From Saccharothrix ecbatanensis (GTDB taxonomy: Bacteria > Actinomycetota > Actinomycetes > Mycobacteriales > Pseudonocardiaceae), in assembly GCF_014205015.1 (NCBI RefSeq), contig NZ_JACHMO010000001.1, positions 1,178,001 to 1,242,000 of the forward strand: a DNA stretch of 64,000 nucleotides, written 5' to 3'. A model generated the notes under the pieces. It ran no database searches. It was given only the letters and a program-made list of their open reading frames with translations, and was not told the DNA's origin. This document shows, piece after piece, positions 24,226 through 33,622 of the stretch (its first letter is position 1; each line of letters opens with the position of its first letter). The translations under genes and the position numbers were made by a program.

Positions 24226-26325
24226 ATGAGCGAAGACAGATCGAAGGCACAGCCACCGGCGGCGGAACCGCCGGACGAAGCGCTAGTGTCACAGCCTGTT
24301 GCCGAAGCGGCACAGCCTGAAACCACGGTCGTGGAACTGCCGACGGAGCCGACTTCGGCGGAGCAGGAAGCGACTGCGGAGCACGAAGCAACGGCGGAGC
24401 AGGAAGCAACGGCGGAGCAGGAAGCACCGACCACGGAAGCGGCAACCGCTGAACCGCCGGCCGCTGAACCGCCGGCCGCTGGACAACCAGCCGCCGAACC
24501 GCTGGCGGAACCCGCACCGGCCGAATCGGAAGCACCGCAAGCCATCGAGGCGATGGCGGCGGACTCGCTGGCCGCCGGATCGGATCCCGCTGGACCGCTG
24601 GCCGCCGAAGCGTCGGCCCCTGAACCGCTGGCCGCCGAAGCGTCGGCTGCTGAACCACCGGCTGCTGAATCGGCCGCTGGACAACCTGCCGCTGAACCGG
24701 CGACCCCCCACTCCTCCGACCCCACGGCGGCTTACCCCACCGTGGCGGCGAATCCGTGGGCGCGGCCGGGTGGGCCGGAGCAGCCGGCCGAGTGGGTCGA
24801 CCCGACGCCGACCGACCCGATCCTGCGGATCCCGCCAACGCCGCCGACGCCGCCCGAGCCGAAGTCCACCGCGGCCGCCGTGCTGTTGAACCTGACCGGG
24901 GTCGGCGCCGGCTACTTCTACCTTCGCCGACGCTGGCAGGCGTGGACGGCCACCGTCCTCACCGTCGCGCTCGTCGTCGTCGCGTTCATCACCAACGCGG
25001 CGGCCAACCCGTGGTTGTGGCGGATCCTGGCCGCTGTCTGGCTCGTGATCCTCGTCCTCGACGCGCGGCGGATCGCGGTCAAGCACCCGCCGATCGCGAA
25101 CCGGCGGCCCGTGGTGATCGGCGCGATCGCGGTGGTCGCTGTGGTCGGCGCGTACATCGGGTACGGCGTGCTGGGCCGTGGCACTTACGACGACGGGCTC
25201 GCCGCTCAAGGCCGCGGTGACTGCGCGGTGGCGACCGACCAGTTCAAGGCGGTGACCGGGCCCTACGAGCTGACGCTCAGCTCGGACATTTCCGCGGCGA
25301 ATCGCGGCCTGGTCGAGTGCGCCGACTTCACCCACGCGGCCGACTCCGACGACGAAGCCACCGTCGTGCAGCGCTACGGCCAATTCCGCGTCGACCACCC
25401 GGACAGCCCGCTGCGCCCGTTCGTCCGCGACAAGCTCGTCGAGACCTACACGACGTGGGCCCGCGGGCTGCGCGACGAGGGCAAGTTGGCCGATTCGATC
25501 AAGGTCTACCGCGACCTGCTCTCCGAGGACGAGTCGTTCGCCCCGGAGGTCGCCGACGCCTACATGCGACTGGCGAAGAAGCTCACCTCCGAAACGCCGG
25601 TCAGCGCCAGCGCGGCGGCCACCGCCCTTGAGGCGATCGCCGACGAGTTCGGTGACACGCCGACCGCCAAGGAGGTGCCCGCGGCGTTCGACGCGCTGTA
25701 CGCGGCGGCCATCGCGCCGATCGCCGCCGGCCAGCCGTGCAAGGCGGTGGACGTCCTCGCCTTCTTCGCGGGCCTGACCAACAAGGTCGCCGCGAAGGTG
25801 GCGGGCGAGGCGAAGAACCAGTACCCGCGCGCCATGCTCGACTGCGGGCTGAACGAGCTGCGCGACGGCCAGGCGGCGATCGCGGTCGGCACGCTGGACC
25901 GGTTCATCAAGACCTTCCCGGATCACGGCGACCTGCCGCAGGCCAAGTCGGCGCAGATCGCCGCCAAGGTGGCCATCGGCACCGGCGCGCGGGTGCCGGT
26001 GCCAGCACCCCTCGGCACGGGCGGCCCGATCACGATCACCTTCTACAACGTCGTCAACAGCTCGATCGACATCAAGTTGGCGGGCTCCACCGCGCACGAG
26101 TTCACCCTGCCTGCGTGTACGACCTGCCCGGAGGTTTACGCGCCCGGTGCCGGCGCCGCCGCCTGCGACTCGCCCATCGGGAAGCCTTTGTTCGCGGTCG
26201 GTCTGGGTGAGGGCGCCCACCACCTGCTCGCCGACTTCGAGCGCAGCGGAGACCTGGTCAAGCAGTTCGACGCCAGTGGCGGCGGGTTCGACATGTACTG
26301 CCTGTATTCGGAGCGCAACAGCTGA
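24226..26325 (+). CDS. Membrane protein with Ala/Glu/Pro-rich tail and large extracytoplasmic domain
   Basis: About 699 residues from the ATG at 24226, preceded by a run of G. Residues 1-160 are low complexity (repeats such as EATAEQEATAEQ and AAEPPAAEPPA), followed by a Pro-rich piece (PPTPPTPPEP). Helices at about 230-330 include a GAGYFYLRRRWQAW motif seen in DUF-type actinobacterial membrane proteins. The remaining about 360 residues look extracytoplasmic, with TPR-like helices and a C-terminal domain with paired cysteines (LPACTTCPEV). No family recognised. A perfect hairpin terminator follows 5 bases after the stop. It may follow the CHAT unit by position, but a 110-base gap separates them. 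Confidence 0.7.
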   Translation: MSEDRSKAQPPAAEPPDEALVSQPVAEAAQPETTVVELPTEPTSAEQEATAEHEATAEQEATAEQEAPTTEAATAEPPAAEPPAAGQPAAEPLAEPAPAESEAPQAIEAMAADSLAAGSDPAGPLAAEASAPEPLAAEASAAEPPAAESAAGQPAAEPATPHSSDPTAAYPTVAANPWARPGGPEQPAEWVDPTPTDPILRIPPTPPTPPEPKSTAAAVLLNLTGVGAGYFYLRRRWQAWTATVLTVALVVVAFITNAAANPWLWRILAAVWLVILVLDARRIAVKHPPIANRRPVVIGAIAVVAVVGAYIGYGVLGRGTYDDGLAAQGRGDCAVATDQFKAVTGPYELTLSSDISAANRGLVECADFTHAADSDDEATVVQRYGQFRVDHPDSPLRPFVRDKLVETYTTWARGLRDEGKLADSIKVYRDLLSEDESFAPEVADAYMRLAKKLTSETPVSASAAATALEAIADEFGDTPTAKEVPAAFDALYAAAIAPIAAGQPCKAVDVLAFFAGLTNKVAAKVAGEAKNQYPRAMLDCGLNELRDGQAAIAVGTLDRFIKTFPDHGDLPQAKSAQIAAKVAIGTGARVPVPAPLGTGGPITITFYNVVNSSIDIKLAGSTAHEFTLPACTTCPEVYAPGAGAAACDSPIGKPLFAVGLGEGAHHLLADFERSGDLVKQFDASGGGFDMYCLYSERNS

Positions 26326-26330
26326 TCCGG

Positions 26331-26370
26331 GGCGCGCCGCCGGACCCGGCAACAGGTCCGGCGGCGCGCC
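26331..26370. terminator. Perfect 16-bp stem hairpin between convergent genes
   Basis: Stem arms 26331-26346 and 26355-26370 pair without mismatch around an 8-base loop. There is no T-run, as is usual in high-GC actinomycetes. It lies between convergent genes ending at 26325 and 26380 and should stop both. Confidence 0.8.
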
Positions 26371-26379
26371 TTCACGGGA

Positions 26380-27852
26380 TCACCGCACGACGCCGTCGAT
26401 CTGGAAGGTCTGCACCTGGCCTTCGGCGAACGGGACGCGGAGGGTCTTGCCGCTGAGAGCGGCGCCCTCGCGTTGGGTGTAGCGGTCGCCGCTGCTTGCG
26501 GTCTCGGTGGACCAGCGGGGTACCGCGCCGTTGGTTCCGCCGGTGACCTGGGTGAAGCCGGACAGGTCGAAGGTGAGGGTCTGGGCGGTTCCGGTGTTGG
26601 CGGCGACGATGACGAGTCGGCGGGCGCCGGAGTCGTAGGCGGCGACGGCCAGGTCGCTGCCGGTGTCGAGGATGCGCATGCCGGGCCGGATGTGGCGGGT
26701 GAACTGGGCCAGCACGTAGTACTTGGTCTCCACCGCGCCCGACCGGAGGGTGCTGCCGTCGTAGCGGATGGCGCCCCAACCCGCGGTGGTGTCCATGACC
26801 TGCCAGTAGCACCACGCGGTGGGGTGCAGCCAGCGGAAGTCGAGCAGCAGGCAGCGGGCCGTCTGCAGGCCGGAGCCGGTGCCGTCGCCGTGCTCGGAGT
26901 TCCACAGCACCTTGCCCGCCGCGCGCACGTCGTTGAACAGCAGGTCACGGCGACCGCCGGTGCCCTGGTAGCCGTGCACGTTGACCTGGTTGACCAGGCC
27001 CTTGGTGGTCGAGTCGAAGCCGTTCCAGGTGGTGCGGGCCAAGTCGTAGCTGGTCTCGTCGGACGCCGAGATCCTCGTGCCGCTCAGGCCCTGCCGGTTC
27101 AGCTCGGCGCGCATGTGGGCCAGGACGCTGCGCTGGGTGGTGGCGTCGATCTTGCAGCCCTCTTGGGTGCCGTTGGCGTGCCAGTAGTTCGAAGACGGCT
27201 CGTTGAACGGGTCCACGGTGCGGAAGTTGACGCCCCACTGGTCGCGGGCACGTCGGGCGGTGACGGCGAGGTGGTGGGCGTGCTGGCGGTGGTTCCACGA
27301 CTGGAGGTTGGTGACGGAGGCGTCGGCCGCGCCGGAGGGGTTGTGGTTGTTGCACATCCACCACATCGGAGAGTTCGCGAACAGCTCGCTCATCGCGCCG
27401 CGTTCAGTGGCCTTGACCAGCATCGCGCGCTGCTTGGCGTCGGCGTTCCAGTTCCACGCGGACGACGTCGGGTCCTCGTTGTTCCAGTCCTGCCAGAAGC
27501 CCTCGATCTGCTTGAACCGGGGGATGTTCGGCGAGGCCACCATGCGCGCGTTGCCGATGGCGTTCCAGCTGGACGCGCCTAGGTTGTAGCGGGCGATGTT
27601 CATGCCCAGACCCGGCAGGGCGACGCCGTTGTACGTCACCGTCTTGGTGGTGAAGAACAGGTCGGCGAAGTCGTCCCGATCGCCGAACACGTTGGCCCAC
27701 CACGCGAGCGACGTGCCCCAGCCCTCCCATGCGCCGTAGTCGACATCGGGGTCGACTCCGATGGTCGCGTCGCCGCGCGCGACACCCGTGCCCAGCGCGC
27801 CGGCAGCGGCTGCGACGCCGGCCGCGGCCAGCACCGTTCTGCGATTGATCAT
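26380..27852 (-). CDS. Secreted GH30-family glycosidase (endo-beta-1,6-galactanase-like)
   Basis: A 490-residue exported enzyme. A Tat-like signal (MINRRTVLAAAGVAAAAGAL) precedes the GH30 TIM barrel, which begins EGWGTSLAWWANVFG. The acid/base Glu218 lies in VDPFNEPSSNYW and the nucleophile Glu320 in LWNSEHGDG. A beta-sandwich domain (about 400-490) completes the family. Relatives act as endo-beta-1,6-galactanases or related exo/endo-beta-glycanases on plant cell walls. The start ATG at 27852 has AAGGAG upstream. It is divergent from a LAL regulator; the long intergenic region holds palindromes that could control it. Confidence 0.85.
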   Translation of the reverse strand: MINRRTVLAAAGVAAAAGALGTGVARGDATIGVDPDVDYGAWEGWGTSLAWWANVFGDRDDFADLFFTTKTVTYNGVALPGLGMNIARYNLGASSWNAIGNARMVASPNIPRFKQIEGFWQDWNNEDPTSSAWNWNADAKQRAMLVKATERGAMSELFANSPMWWMCNNHNPSGAADASVTNLQSWNHRQHAHHLAVTARRARDQWGVNFRTVDPFNEPSSNYWHANGTQEGCKIDATTQRSVLAHMRAELNRQGLSGTRISASDETSYDLARTTWNGFDSTTKGLVNQVNVHGYQGTGGRRDLLFNDVRAAGKVLWNSEHGDGTGSGLQTARCLLLDFRWLHPTAWCYWQVMDTTAGWGAIRYDGSTLRSGAVETKYYVLAQFTRHIRPGMRILDTGSDLAVAAYDSGARRLVIVAANTGTAQTLTFDLSGFTQVTGGTNGAVPRWSTETASSGDRYTQREGAALSGKTLRVPFAEGQVQTFQIDGVVR

Positions 27853-28249
27853 GAGTTCTCCTTGTCGGAAGCCGCCGACGTGCCGCACTCGGGGGGTCGG
27901 CGGGTGAACCGCGTGCACGGTCGCCGAACCCGCCGTGCGGAGGGCGAGCGGCACGGTGCGGGTTGGCGTCGAGCAGGGGCAGTGAGGTACGCGGAAGGCG
28001 TGAGGTCAGCCGGGTGAGCGCTGACCGATCAGGCCGGTCCGGGCGCCCGCCGGCGTGTGCCGTTCCGGAGCCCTGGCCACAGTCTTGTGGAGCGCGGGGC
28101 CGTAGGCAGACCGCGACCGGTCACCTCATGGGTGCGCGAAAGGTGGAGCAGAGGCATGACAGCTTTCCTTCACCACGGTGTGAGAGGGGCTGGGCCGGGC
28201 TGCGAGCACCGGTGGGACCGGGTGCTCCAGGCGGAACGGAGGGCGTCGT

Positions 28250-28261
28250 GTTTGCGCAAAC
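28250..28261. promoter_or_regulatory. 12-bp palindrome GTTTGCGCAAAC
   Basis: A perfect palindrome with a central CG step, the style of a LacI-family operator. It lies about 400 bases upstream of the GH30 start and 217 bases upstream of the LAL regulator start. No LacI gene is in the window. Confidence 0.5.
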
Positions 28262-28285
28262 ATCGGTGGCATGACCGTAACCCGG

Positions 28286-28303
28286 TGGACATGCGTGTGT
28301 CCA
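28286..28303. promoter_or_regulatory. Inverted repeat TGGACA-N6-TGTCCA
   Basis: Six-base half-sites match perfectly around a 6-base spacer, 25 bases after the GTTTGCGCAAAC palindrome. It is a plausible operator or a transcription start dyad for the LAL gene. Binding protein unknown. Confidence 0.4.
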
Positions 28304-28477
28304 GTGCCGGTCAACGTTGTCAACGCGGGACCGGTGGCGATGTCGTTGCTGCGGCCCATCCCAGGGGAGCGCTGAGGCGATCTACCCGACCGACCTTCAC
28401 ATACCTCCGCGCAACGACTACAAGTTTAGGCTCGGCACCCGGTGACGTCCGGGTCGGTGCGCCTGGGAGGTGTGGTG

Positions 28478-31363
28478 ATGCGTCGAAGTGATGTGTCTTC
28501 GGCGTGGCACGGTCGTTGGTTCCGGACCAGCTCACCCGTCCTCATCGGTCGCGGCGGGCACCTGGCCGCGTTGCGTGAGCTCGTCGTGCGCCGTCCCGCG
28601 GTCGTCCTGCTCGAAGGCGAGGCGGGGGTGGGCAAGAGCAGGTTGGTGTCCGAGCTGCTCGCCGGGGACCTCGGCGCGATGCCGCCGTTGGTCGGCTACT
28701 GCAGGCAGGTCGGCGAGCCGTTCTCCTACGGCGCGCTGTTGGAGGCGCTGCGGGGTGCGGGGCCGAGGCTGGCCGGGCGGCGGGAGCTGAATCCCGTGAT
28801 CGGCGCGCTGGCCCCGTTGCTACCCGAGATCGCCACCGAGCTGCCCGCCCCGTTACCGCCGCTCGGCGATCCGCGGGCCGAGCGACACCGGCTTTTCCGT
28901 GCTGTGCGGGAACTCCTGGCCGCGCTTGGTCCGGTGCTGCTTGTGGTCGAGGACCTGCACTGGGCCGACGACGGCACCCGCCGGCTGCTGCGTTTCCTGG
29001 CCGACGGACCGCCGGCCAACCTCAGCATGGTCCTCACCTACCGGCGGGAAGACCTGCACGGTGGCAGTCCGTTGGGTGCGGAGTTCCGGTCCGCCATCGG
29101 CGGTACCGTTGCGGTGCTGGAGATCGAACCGCTCGACGTCGACGGGGTGCGCGGGCTGACCGAGGCCATCCTCGGCGCGGAACAGGTCTCGGCGGAGTTC
29201 GCGGCCCGGCTGCACGAGCGGACCGCGGGCATTCCGTTCGTGGTCGAGGAAACGCTGCGCGCCCTGCGTGACCCTGAAGGTGCCGTGTACGCGGGCAGCG
29301 TGCGTGCCAAACGGTTGCTCGACGCGGTCAAGGTTCCCGTGTTGCTGCGCGACGCGATGGCCGATCGCCTCGCCACGCTGCCTACCGCCACGGTTCGCCT
29401 GGTCGAGGCGGCTGCGGTGCTCGGCGCGCCCGCGCCCGCCGAGTTGCTTGCCGAGGTGGGCGGCGTCCCGGCGGACCAGGTGAGCGCGGCGCTCTCGCAC
29501 GCCGTGAACGGGCACGTCCTGCACGAGGTGGACGGGTTGCGGTACGGCTTTCGGCACATGTTGGCCCGTCAGGCTGTCTACGACACGATCAGCGCTCCGG
29601 AGCGTGCCGCCTTGCACGGCCGCGCCGTGGACGCGTTGGAGCACGTGGAGCCGAAGCCTTTGGTGCAGTTGGCCGGGCACAGCGAGCGGGCGGGCCGGAC
29701 GGCGGACTGGTTGACCTACGGGGAGGCGGCGGCGGACCGGGCGATCGACTCCGGTGACGCGGCGACGGCGACCACGCTGCTGCAACGGTTGCTCGCCGTG
29801 CCGGTGCTGCCCGCCAACGCGGTAGACCGGCTGGCGATCAAGCTCGGGCGCATCGCCAACACCGGGCTCGACCAGCGCGACCCGACCGAGACCCTGGAAC
29901 GCCTGCTGACCGACCCGCGCCTGGCCACTCCGGTACGCGGCGAAGTGCGCCTGCAGCGGGCTTTCTTGCTGCTTCGCCTGATCGGCCGTATCCGGGAGGG
30001 GCGGGCCGAGCTCGAACGTGCTGTCGACGAGTTGGCGGGCAGGCCCGACCTCGTCGCCCGCGCCGCCGCGGGACTCGCCGTACCGTGCAACGGCACGGTC
30101 CCTCCAGAAGGGTTGCGGCGGTGGCAGGATCTCGCCAAGTCACACCGGATGGCCGCGACGGGCGAGCTGCGGATCCATCTACTGGCCAGCGAAGTCGGGT
30201 CCGCCATGTACCAGGGCCACCTCGAATGGCTGGACGAGGTGCCAGAGCACGCGGACACGCCCGGCGGGCAAATGCACCTCGCCCGGCTCCGGTGCAACGT
30301 CGCCGATGTATGCGTGTGGCTCGGCCACCTCGGCCTGGGCGCCCGGTTCCTGCGCGACGGGTTGCGGCTCGCGACCGAGAGCAGCGCGCCGTGGGTGGTC
30401 AGCACCGGCAGGACCACCGAGGCGCGACTCGACTGGATCACCGGCCGGTGGCCGGGCCTGGAGGAGCGGGCGAACAGGTTGATCGAGGAGTACCGCGACA
30501 TCACCGTCAACACCGGTGAGCTGGATCTGGTGCTCGGCTGGCTCGCCGCGACCCGTGGCGACTGGGCGGTGGCGGAGGAGCACTTCGGCCGGACCGGGGC
30601 CCACGACCCGGACGACGCCATCGTTCCCGTGGCGATCAGCGGGATCGCGGGTCTGGCCTCGATCCTGCTGGAGCGGAAGGAGGCAGCCGCGGCAGCGGCG
30701 GAGGTCGACCGCGGGCTGACCGCCGTGCGGAAGTGTGACGGCTGGTCCTGGGTCGGCTCGTTGGCCCCGGTCGCGGTCGCCGGCTACTCGGCCACCGGAC
30801 GGACCGCAGAGGCCGAACGGCTGGTGGACGAGGTCGCCGAAGGCATCGCCGACCGCGACGTGCCCGTCGTACTCGCTGCCCTCGCGCAGTGCCGGGGCGC
30901 GCTCGCCGAGGCGCGGGGTGAACCCACCGAGGCCATCGAGCACTTCCGGGAGGCCATCTCGCGCTACGAGGCGATGCCGGCGCCGTACTTCGCCGCCATC
31001 GCAAGGGAACGCGAGGCGACGGTGCTGGCGCCGTCCGATCCGGAGAAGGCCGTCGAGCTGCTCACCGAACTGGCGGCGTCCTTCGACGCGCTCGGTGCGT
31101 CGAAGGACGCCGCGCGCTGCCGCCACACCTTGCACACCCTCGGCAGCGCGAAACAGGCTCGGCGGGGACGGCGCGGGTACGGCAACGAGCTCTCGCCCCG
31201 GGAGGTCGAGATCGCGCGCATGGTCGCGGCCGGGAGGACCAATCGCGAGATCGCCGAGAAGCTGTTCCTGTCCTCGCGGACGGTCGAGCAGCACGTGGCT
31301 CGGCTGTTCCGCAAGCTCGGCATCAACTCGCGCGCTGAACTGCACGCCGACCGCCTCCACTGA
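28478..31363 (+). CDS. LAL-type (large ATP-binding) LuxR-family regulator
   Basis: A 961-residue cytosolic regulator. Walker A GEAGVGKS at about 47-54, Walker B LLVVEDLHWADD at about 165-176, the long helical MalT/TPR-like region, and a C-terminal LuxR helix-turn-helix (ELSPREVEIARMVAAGRTN and IAEKLFLSSRTVEQHVARL). I chose the ATG at 28478 with GGGAGG 8 bases upstream; an in-frame upstream start at 28442 would add 12 residues. Leu codon 126 is TTA (28853-28855), so expression may need the bldA tRNA. LAL proteins commonly activate sugar-use or secondary-metabolite genes; the nearest target is the divergent GH30 gene. Confidence 0.9.
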   Translation: MRRSDVSSAWHGRWFRTSSPVLIGRGGHLAALRELVVRRPAVVLLEGEAGVGKSRLVSELLAGDLGAMPPLVGYCRQVGEPFSYGALLEALRGAGPRLAGRRELNPVIGALAPLLPEIATELPAPLPPLGDPRAERHRLFRAVRELLAALGPVLLVVEDLHWADDGTRRLLRFLADGPPANLSMVLTYRREDLHGGSPLGAEFRSAIGGTVAVLEIEPLDVDGVRGLTEAILGAEQVSAEFAARLHERTAGIPFVVEETLRALRDPEGAVYAGSVRAKRLLDAVKVPVLLRDAMADRLATLPTATVRLVEAAAVLGAPAPAELLAEVGGVPADQVSAALSHAVNGHVLHEVDGLRYGFRHMLARQAVYDTISAPERAALHGRAVDALEHVEPKPLVQLAGHSERAGRTADWLTYGEAAADRAIDSGDAATATTLLQRLLAVPVLPANAVDRLAIKLGRIANTGLDQRDPTETLERLLTDPRLATPVRGEVRLQRAFLLLRLIGRIREGRAELERAVDELAGRPDLVARAAAGLAVPCNGTVPPEGLRRWQDLAKSHRMAATGELRIHLLASEVGSAMYQGHLEWLDEVPEHADTPGGQMHLARLRCNVADVCVWLGHLGLGARFLRDGLRLATESSAPWVVSTGRTTEARLDWITGRWPGLEERANRLIEEYRDITVNTGELDLVLGWLAATRGDWAVAEEHFGRTGAHDPDDAIVPVAISGIAGLASILLERKEAAAAAAEVDRGLTAVRKCDGWSWVGSLAPVAVAGYSATGRTAEAERLVDEVAEGIADRDVPVVLAALAQCRGALAEARGEPTEAIEHFREAISRYEAMPAPYFAAIAREREATVLAPSDPEKAVELLTELAASFDALGASKDAARCRHTLHTLGSAKQARRGRRGYGNELSPREVEIARMVAAGRTNREIAEKLFLSSRTVEQHVARLFRKLGINSRAELHADRLH

Positions 31364-31378
31364 GGTCGCATCGGGAAC

Positions 31379-31415
31379 GAGCGGCGCTCCCGGATGGTTG
31401 CCGGAAGCGCCGCTC
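31379..31415. terminator. Bidirectional hairpin terminator
   Basis: Arms 31379-31393 and 31401-31415 pair at 14 of 15 positions around a 7-base loop. It lies between the convergent LAL gene and S8 peptidase gene. No T-run. Confidence 0.75.
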
Positions 31416-31432
31416 TACATGGGGGTGTGGCT

Positions 31433-33205
31433 CTAGAACATCAGCGGGATGCAGAAGGTCGGGAAGTTCGGGGACGGGGCGCCGTGGCACCGGATCTGCT
31501 TGCTGACGGTGCTCTTCTGGTCGAAGCTGTCGGTCACCGTGAGCTTGGCGGTGAAGGTGACCGTTTGCGACGTGGTCGAGTAGGTGTGGTCGGCCTTGAC
31601 ACCGGTGCCGGTCTTGCCGTTACCGAAGTCCCAGGCGTAGGAGACGATGTCGCCGTTGGGGTCGGTCGACCCGCTGCCGTCGAAGGAGCACAAGGCCTGC
31701 CGGCACATCACGCTGAACGACGCCCGCGGCGGCTGCGGACCCGCGACGGCCCTCCTCGACGTGGTGGCGGTCTTGCCGCTGTTGTCGGTCACCGTCAGCT
31801 TCACGGTGTACGTGCCGTTCTTGCTGTACTTGTGGGACGGCTTGACGCCGGTGCCGGTCGTGCCGTCGCCGAACTCCCAGGCGTACGAGGAGATCGAGCC
31901 GTCCGGGTCCGTCGAACCCGACGCGTCGAACGAGCAGTCCGGGGTCGTCGACGAGCACTTCGTGGCGAAGGAAGCCTTCGGAGCACCGGGATCACGGGCA
32001 CCGAGGTCGTCCACGTACAGCAGCCGGTTCGGCGTGTCCGACGGGTCGGAGATCTTGTTGACGGTCGTCGTGTCGAGGACCAGGGCGTTGGCGTCGGCCA
32101 CCGAGATGTCCGGGTCGGCGGCCAACACCAGCGCCAGGGCGCCGGCCACGTGCGGGGTGGCCATCGACGTGCCGTTCCACGCGGCGGTCTTGCCGTCCTG
32201 GGTGATGGAGGTGATGCTGCTGCCCGGCGCGAACAGTTCGACGCACTCGCCCCAGTTGGACCCGCCGTTGCCCCAACGGCTGCGACGGTCCTCGCTGTCC
32301 GACGCGCCGACGGTCAGCACGCCCGGCGCGGCGGCCGGACTGACTTCACAGGCATCCTTCGTGTCGTTGCCCGCCGCGACGGCCCACGCGACACCCGCCG
32401 CGACCGAGTTGGCCACGGCCTCATCGATCGAGGTGCTCCGGTTGCCACCGAGGCTCATGTTGCCCACCGCGGCTTGCGGGGCGTTCTTGGTCACCCACTC
32501 GATGCCCGCGATGACCTGGTCCCACGAGCCACTGCCGCCGCAGTTCAACACCCGTACCGCGACCATGTCCACGTTCTTCGCGATGCCGTAGGTCTTGCTG
32601 CCGATCGTGCCGGCCACGTGGGTTCCGTGGCCGTGGCAGTCACTCGCGTCGCTGTCGTTGTCGATGAAGTCGTAGCCGCTGACGGCCCGACCCTCCAGCT
32701 CGGGGTGGTCGAACGCGATGCCCGTGTCGACGACGTAAGCCGTGACGTTGGACCCGTCGTTCGGCGCCGCGTAGCTGTTGTCCAGCGGCAGGTCGCGCTG
32801 GTCGACGCGGTCCAGACCCCACGTCTCGGACGTGCGCACCACACCGTTCTGCTCGACGTAGCGCACCGCCGGGTCCGCGGCGAGCCGCTTCGCCTGCTGC
32901 TCGCTCATCCGCACCGAGAAGCCCCGCATCGCGGACGAGTACACGTGCGCGACCTGTCCGCCGTACTGACCGGCCAAGTCGGTCGCCCGCGCCGAGACCG
33001 CCGCCTGGGCGCTCACCGCCGTCGACGGCGCGCTGTTCAAGGCCACGATGTAGCTGCCCTCGACGGCATCCCGGGCGCCCGCGCCCAAGATCTGCCCCTC
33101 AGCCGCCTGCGCGACACCGACGACGCTCATCGTCAGCGCGATGGTCGAGACCACACCGGTACACAGCCCGGCCATGCGCTTGCCTGTCCTTTTTAACGTG
33201 GACAT
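31433..33205 (-). CDS. Secreted subtilisin-family (S8) protease with two PKD domains
   Basis: A 590-residue secreted protease. Signal peptide about 1-35, an I9-type inhibitor prodomain about 50-118 (GSYIVALNSAPSTAV...RYVEQNGVVRT), and the catalytic domain about 128-395 with Asp160 (YVVDTGIAFDHP), His193 (CHGHGTHVAGT), oxyanion Asn280 and Ser347 (NGTSMATPHVAG). Two PKD domains follow, each with the pattern DPDG...YAWEFGDG, and a cysteine-containing tail. The fourth codon is TTA (33194-33196), a strong sign of bldA control. AAGGAG lies upstream of the ATG. Likely a general extracellular protease made during development. Confidence 0.95.
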   Translation of the reverse strand: MSTLKRTGKRMAGLCTGVVSTIALTMSVVGVAQAAEGQILGAGARDAVEGSYIVALNSAPSTAVSAQAAVSARATDLAGQYGGQVAHVYSSAMRGFSVRMSEQQAKRLAADPAVRYVEQNGVVRTSETWGLDRVDQRDLPLDNSYAAPNDGSNVTAYVVDTGIAFDHPELEGRAVSGYDFIDNDSDASDCHGHGTHVAGTIGSKTYGIAKNVDMVAVRVLNCGGSGSWDQVIAGIEWVTKNAPQAAVGNMSLGGNRSTSIDEAVANSVAAGVAWAVAAGNDTKDACEVSPAAAPGVLTVGASDSEDRRSRWGNGGSNWGECVELFAPGSSITSITQDGKTAAWNGTSMATPHVAGALALVLAADPDISVADANALVLDTTTVNKISDPSDTPNRLLYVDDLGARDPGAPKASFATKCSSTTPDCSFDASGSTDPDGSISSYAWEFGDGTTGTGVKPSHKYSKNGTYTVKLTVTDNSGKTATTSRRAVAGPQPPRASFSVMCRQALCSFDGSGSTDPNGDIVSYAWDFGNGKTGTGVKADHTYSTTSQTVTFTAKLTVTDSFDQKSTVSKQIRCHGAPSPNFPTFCIPLMF

Positions 33206-33622
33206 GCGTGATCAAACTCCTTCAGTCGTAGCAGGGAAACGACTCCAGGTAACGCCCCGTCACCCCGTCGGGCACCCCTCGCGTGCTGACCACGGGATGG
33301 CATGCAGGGACATCGCCTGCTTAGTGAGGATCGGCACTACGCAGCAGGCGAACAATCAGTATCGGAGTTCGTACGTATACGCAATTAATGGCTCCCTGCC
33401 ACCGATCGTCCGCCTCGACGTCTGATGTACGGCCATTTACCGGATTTCATCCGAAAAGTTCCGTTGCTACGCTCCAAACCGGTTCCAGAGTGAACCTCCG
33501 ATCGGCAGTGATCCCTCCCGCTCAATGCCTCCTTGCATGAGGGGTCACTCGCCGACCGCACGACTGGGAGCGCTCCCAGATCACAGGCCGGCCCTGACCG
33601 ATGATGCGAAGGGATTACTGAC
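33206..33622. other. Divergent regulatory region with a CebR-type box
   Basis: About 417 bases between the protease start (minus) and the mannanase start (plus). Only the CebR-type palindrome at 33564-33579 is recognised. Confidence 0.5.
33564..33579. promoter_or_regulatory. CebR-type operator (16-bp perfect palindrome)
   Basis: CTGGGAGCGCTCCCAG contains TGGGAGCGCTCCCA, the established CebR box of streptomycetes and relatives. CebR is a LacI-family repressor released by cellobiose. The box lies 43 bases upstream of the GH26 start. The same 16-mer recurs before the GH6 gene at 35401. Confidence 0.9.

Larger units (their letters stand above)
27853..28477. other. Divergent regulatory region, 625 bases
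   Basis: No gene is seen between the GH30 start (minus) and the LAL regulator start (plus). The region contains the two palindromes listed separately and a direct repeat of TCAACG around 28311-28325. The promoters of both genes must lie here. Confidence 0.5.

Noticed and set aside
24360..24700. Tandem DNA repeats in the low-complexity tail as a possible CRISPR or VNTR
   Set aside because: The units are coding, short and imperfect, with no spacer pattern.
33341..33425. AT-rich piece (TACGTATACGCAATTAATGG) as a possible mobile-element end
   Set aside because: No matching inverted copy or target duplication was found; it is likely a promoter region.
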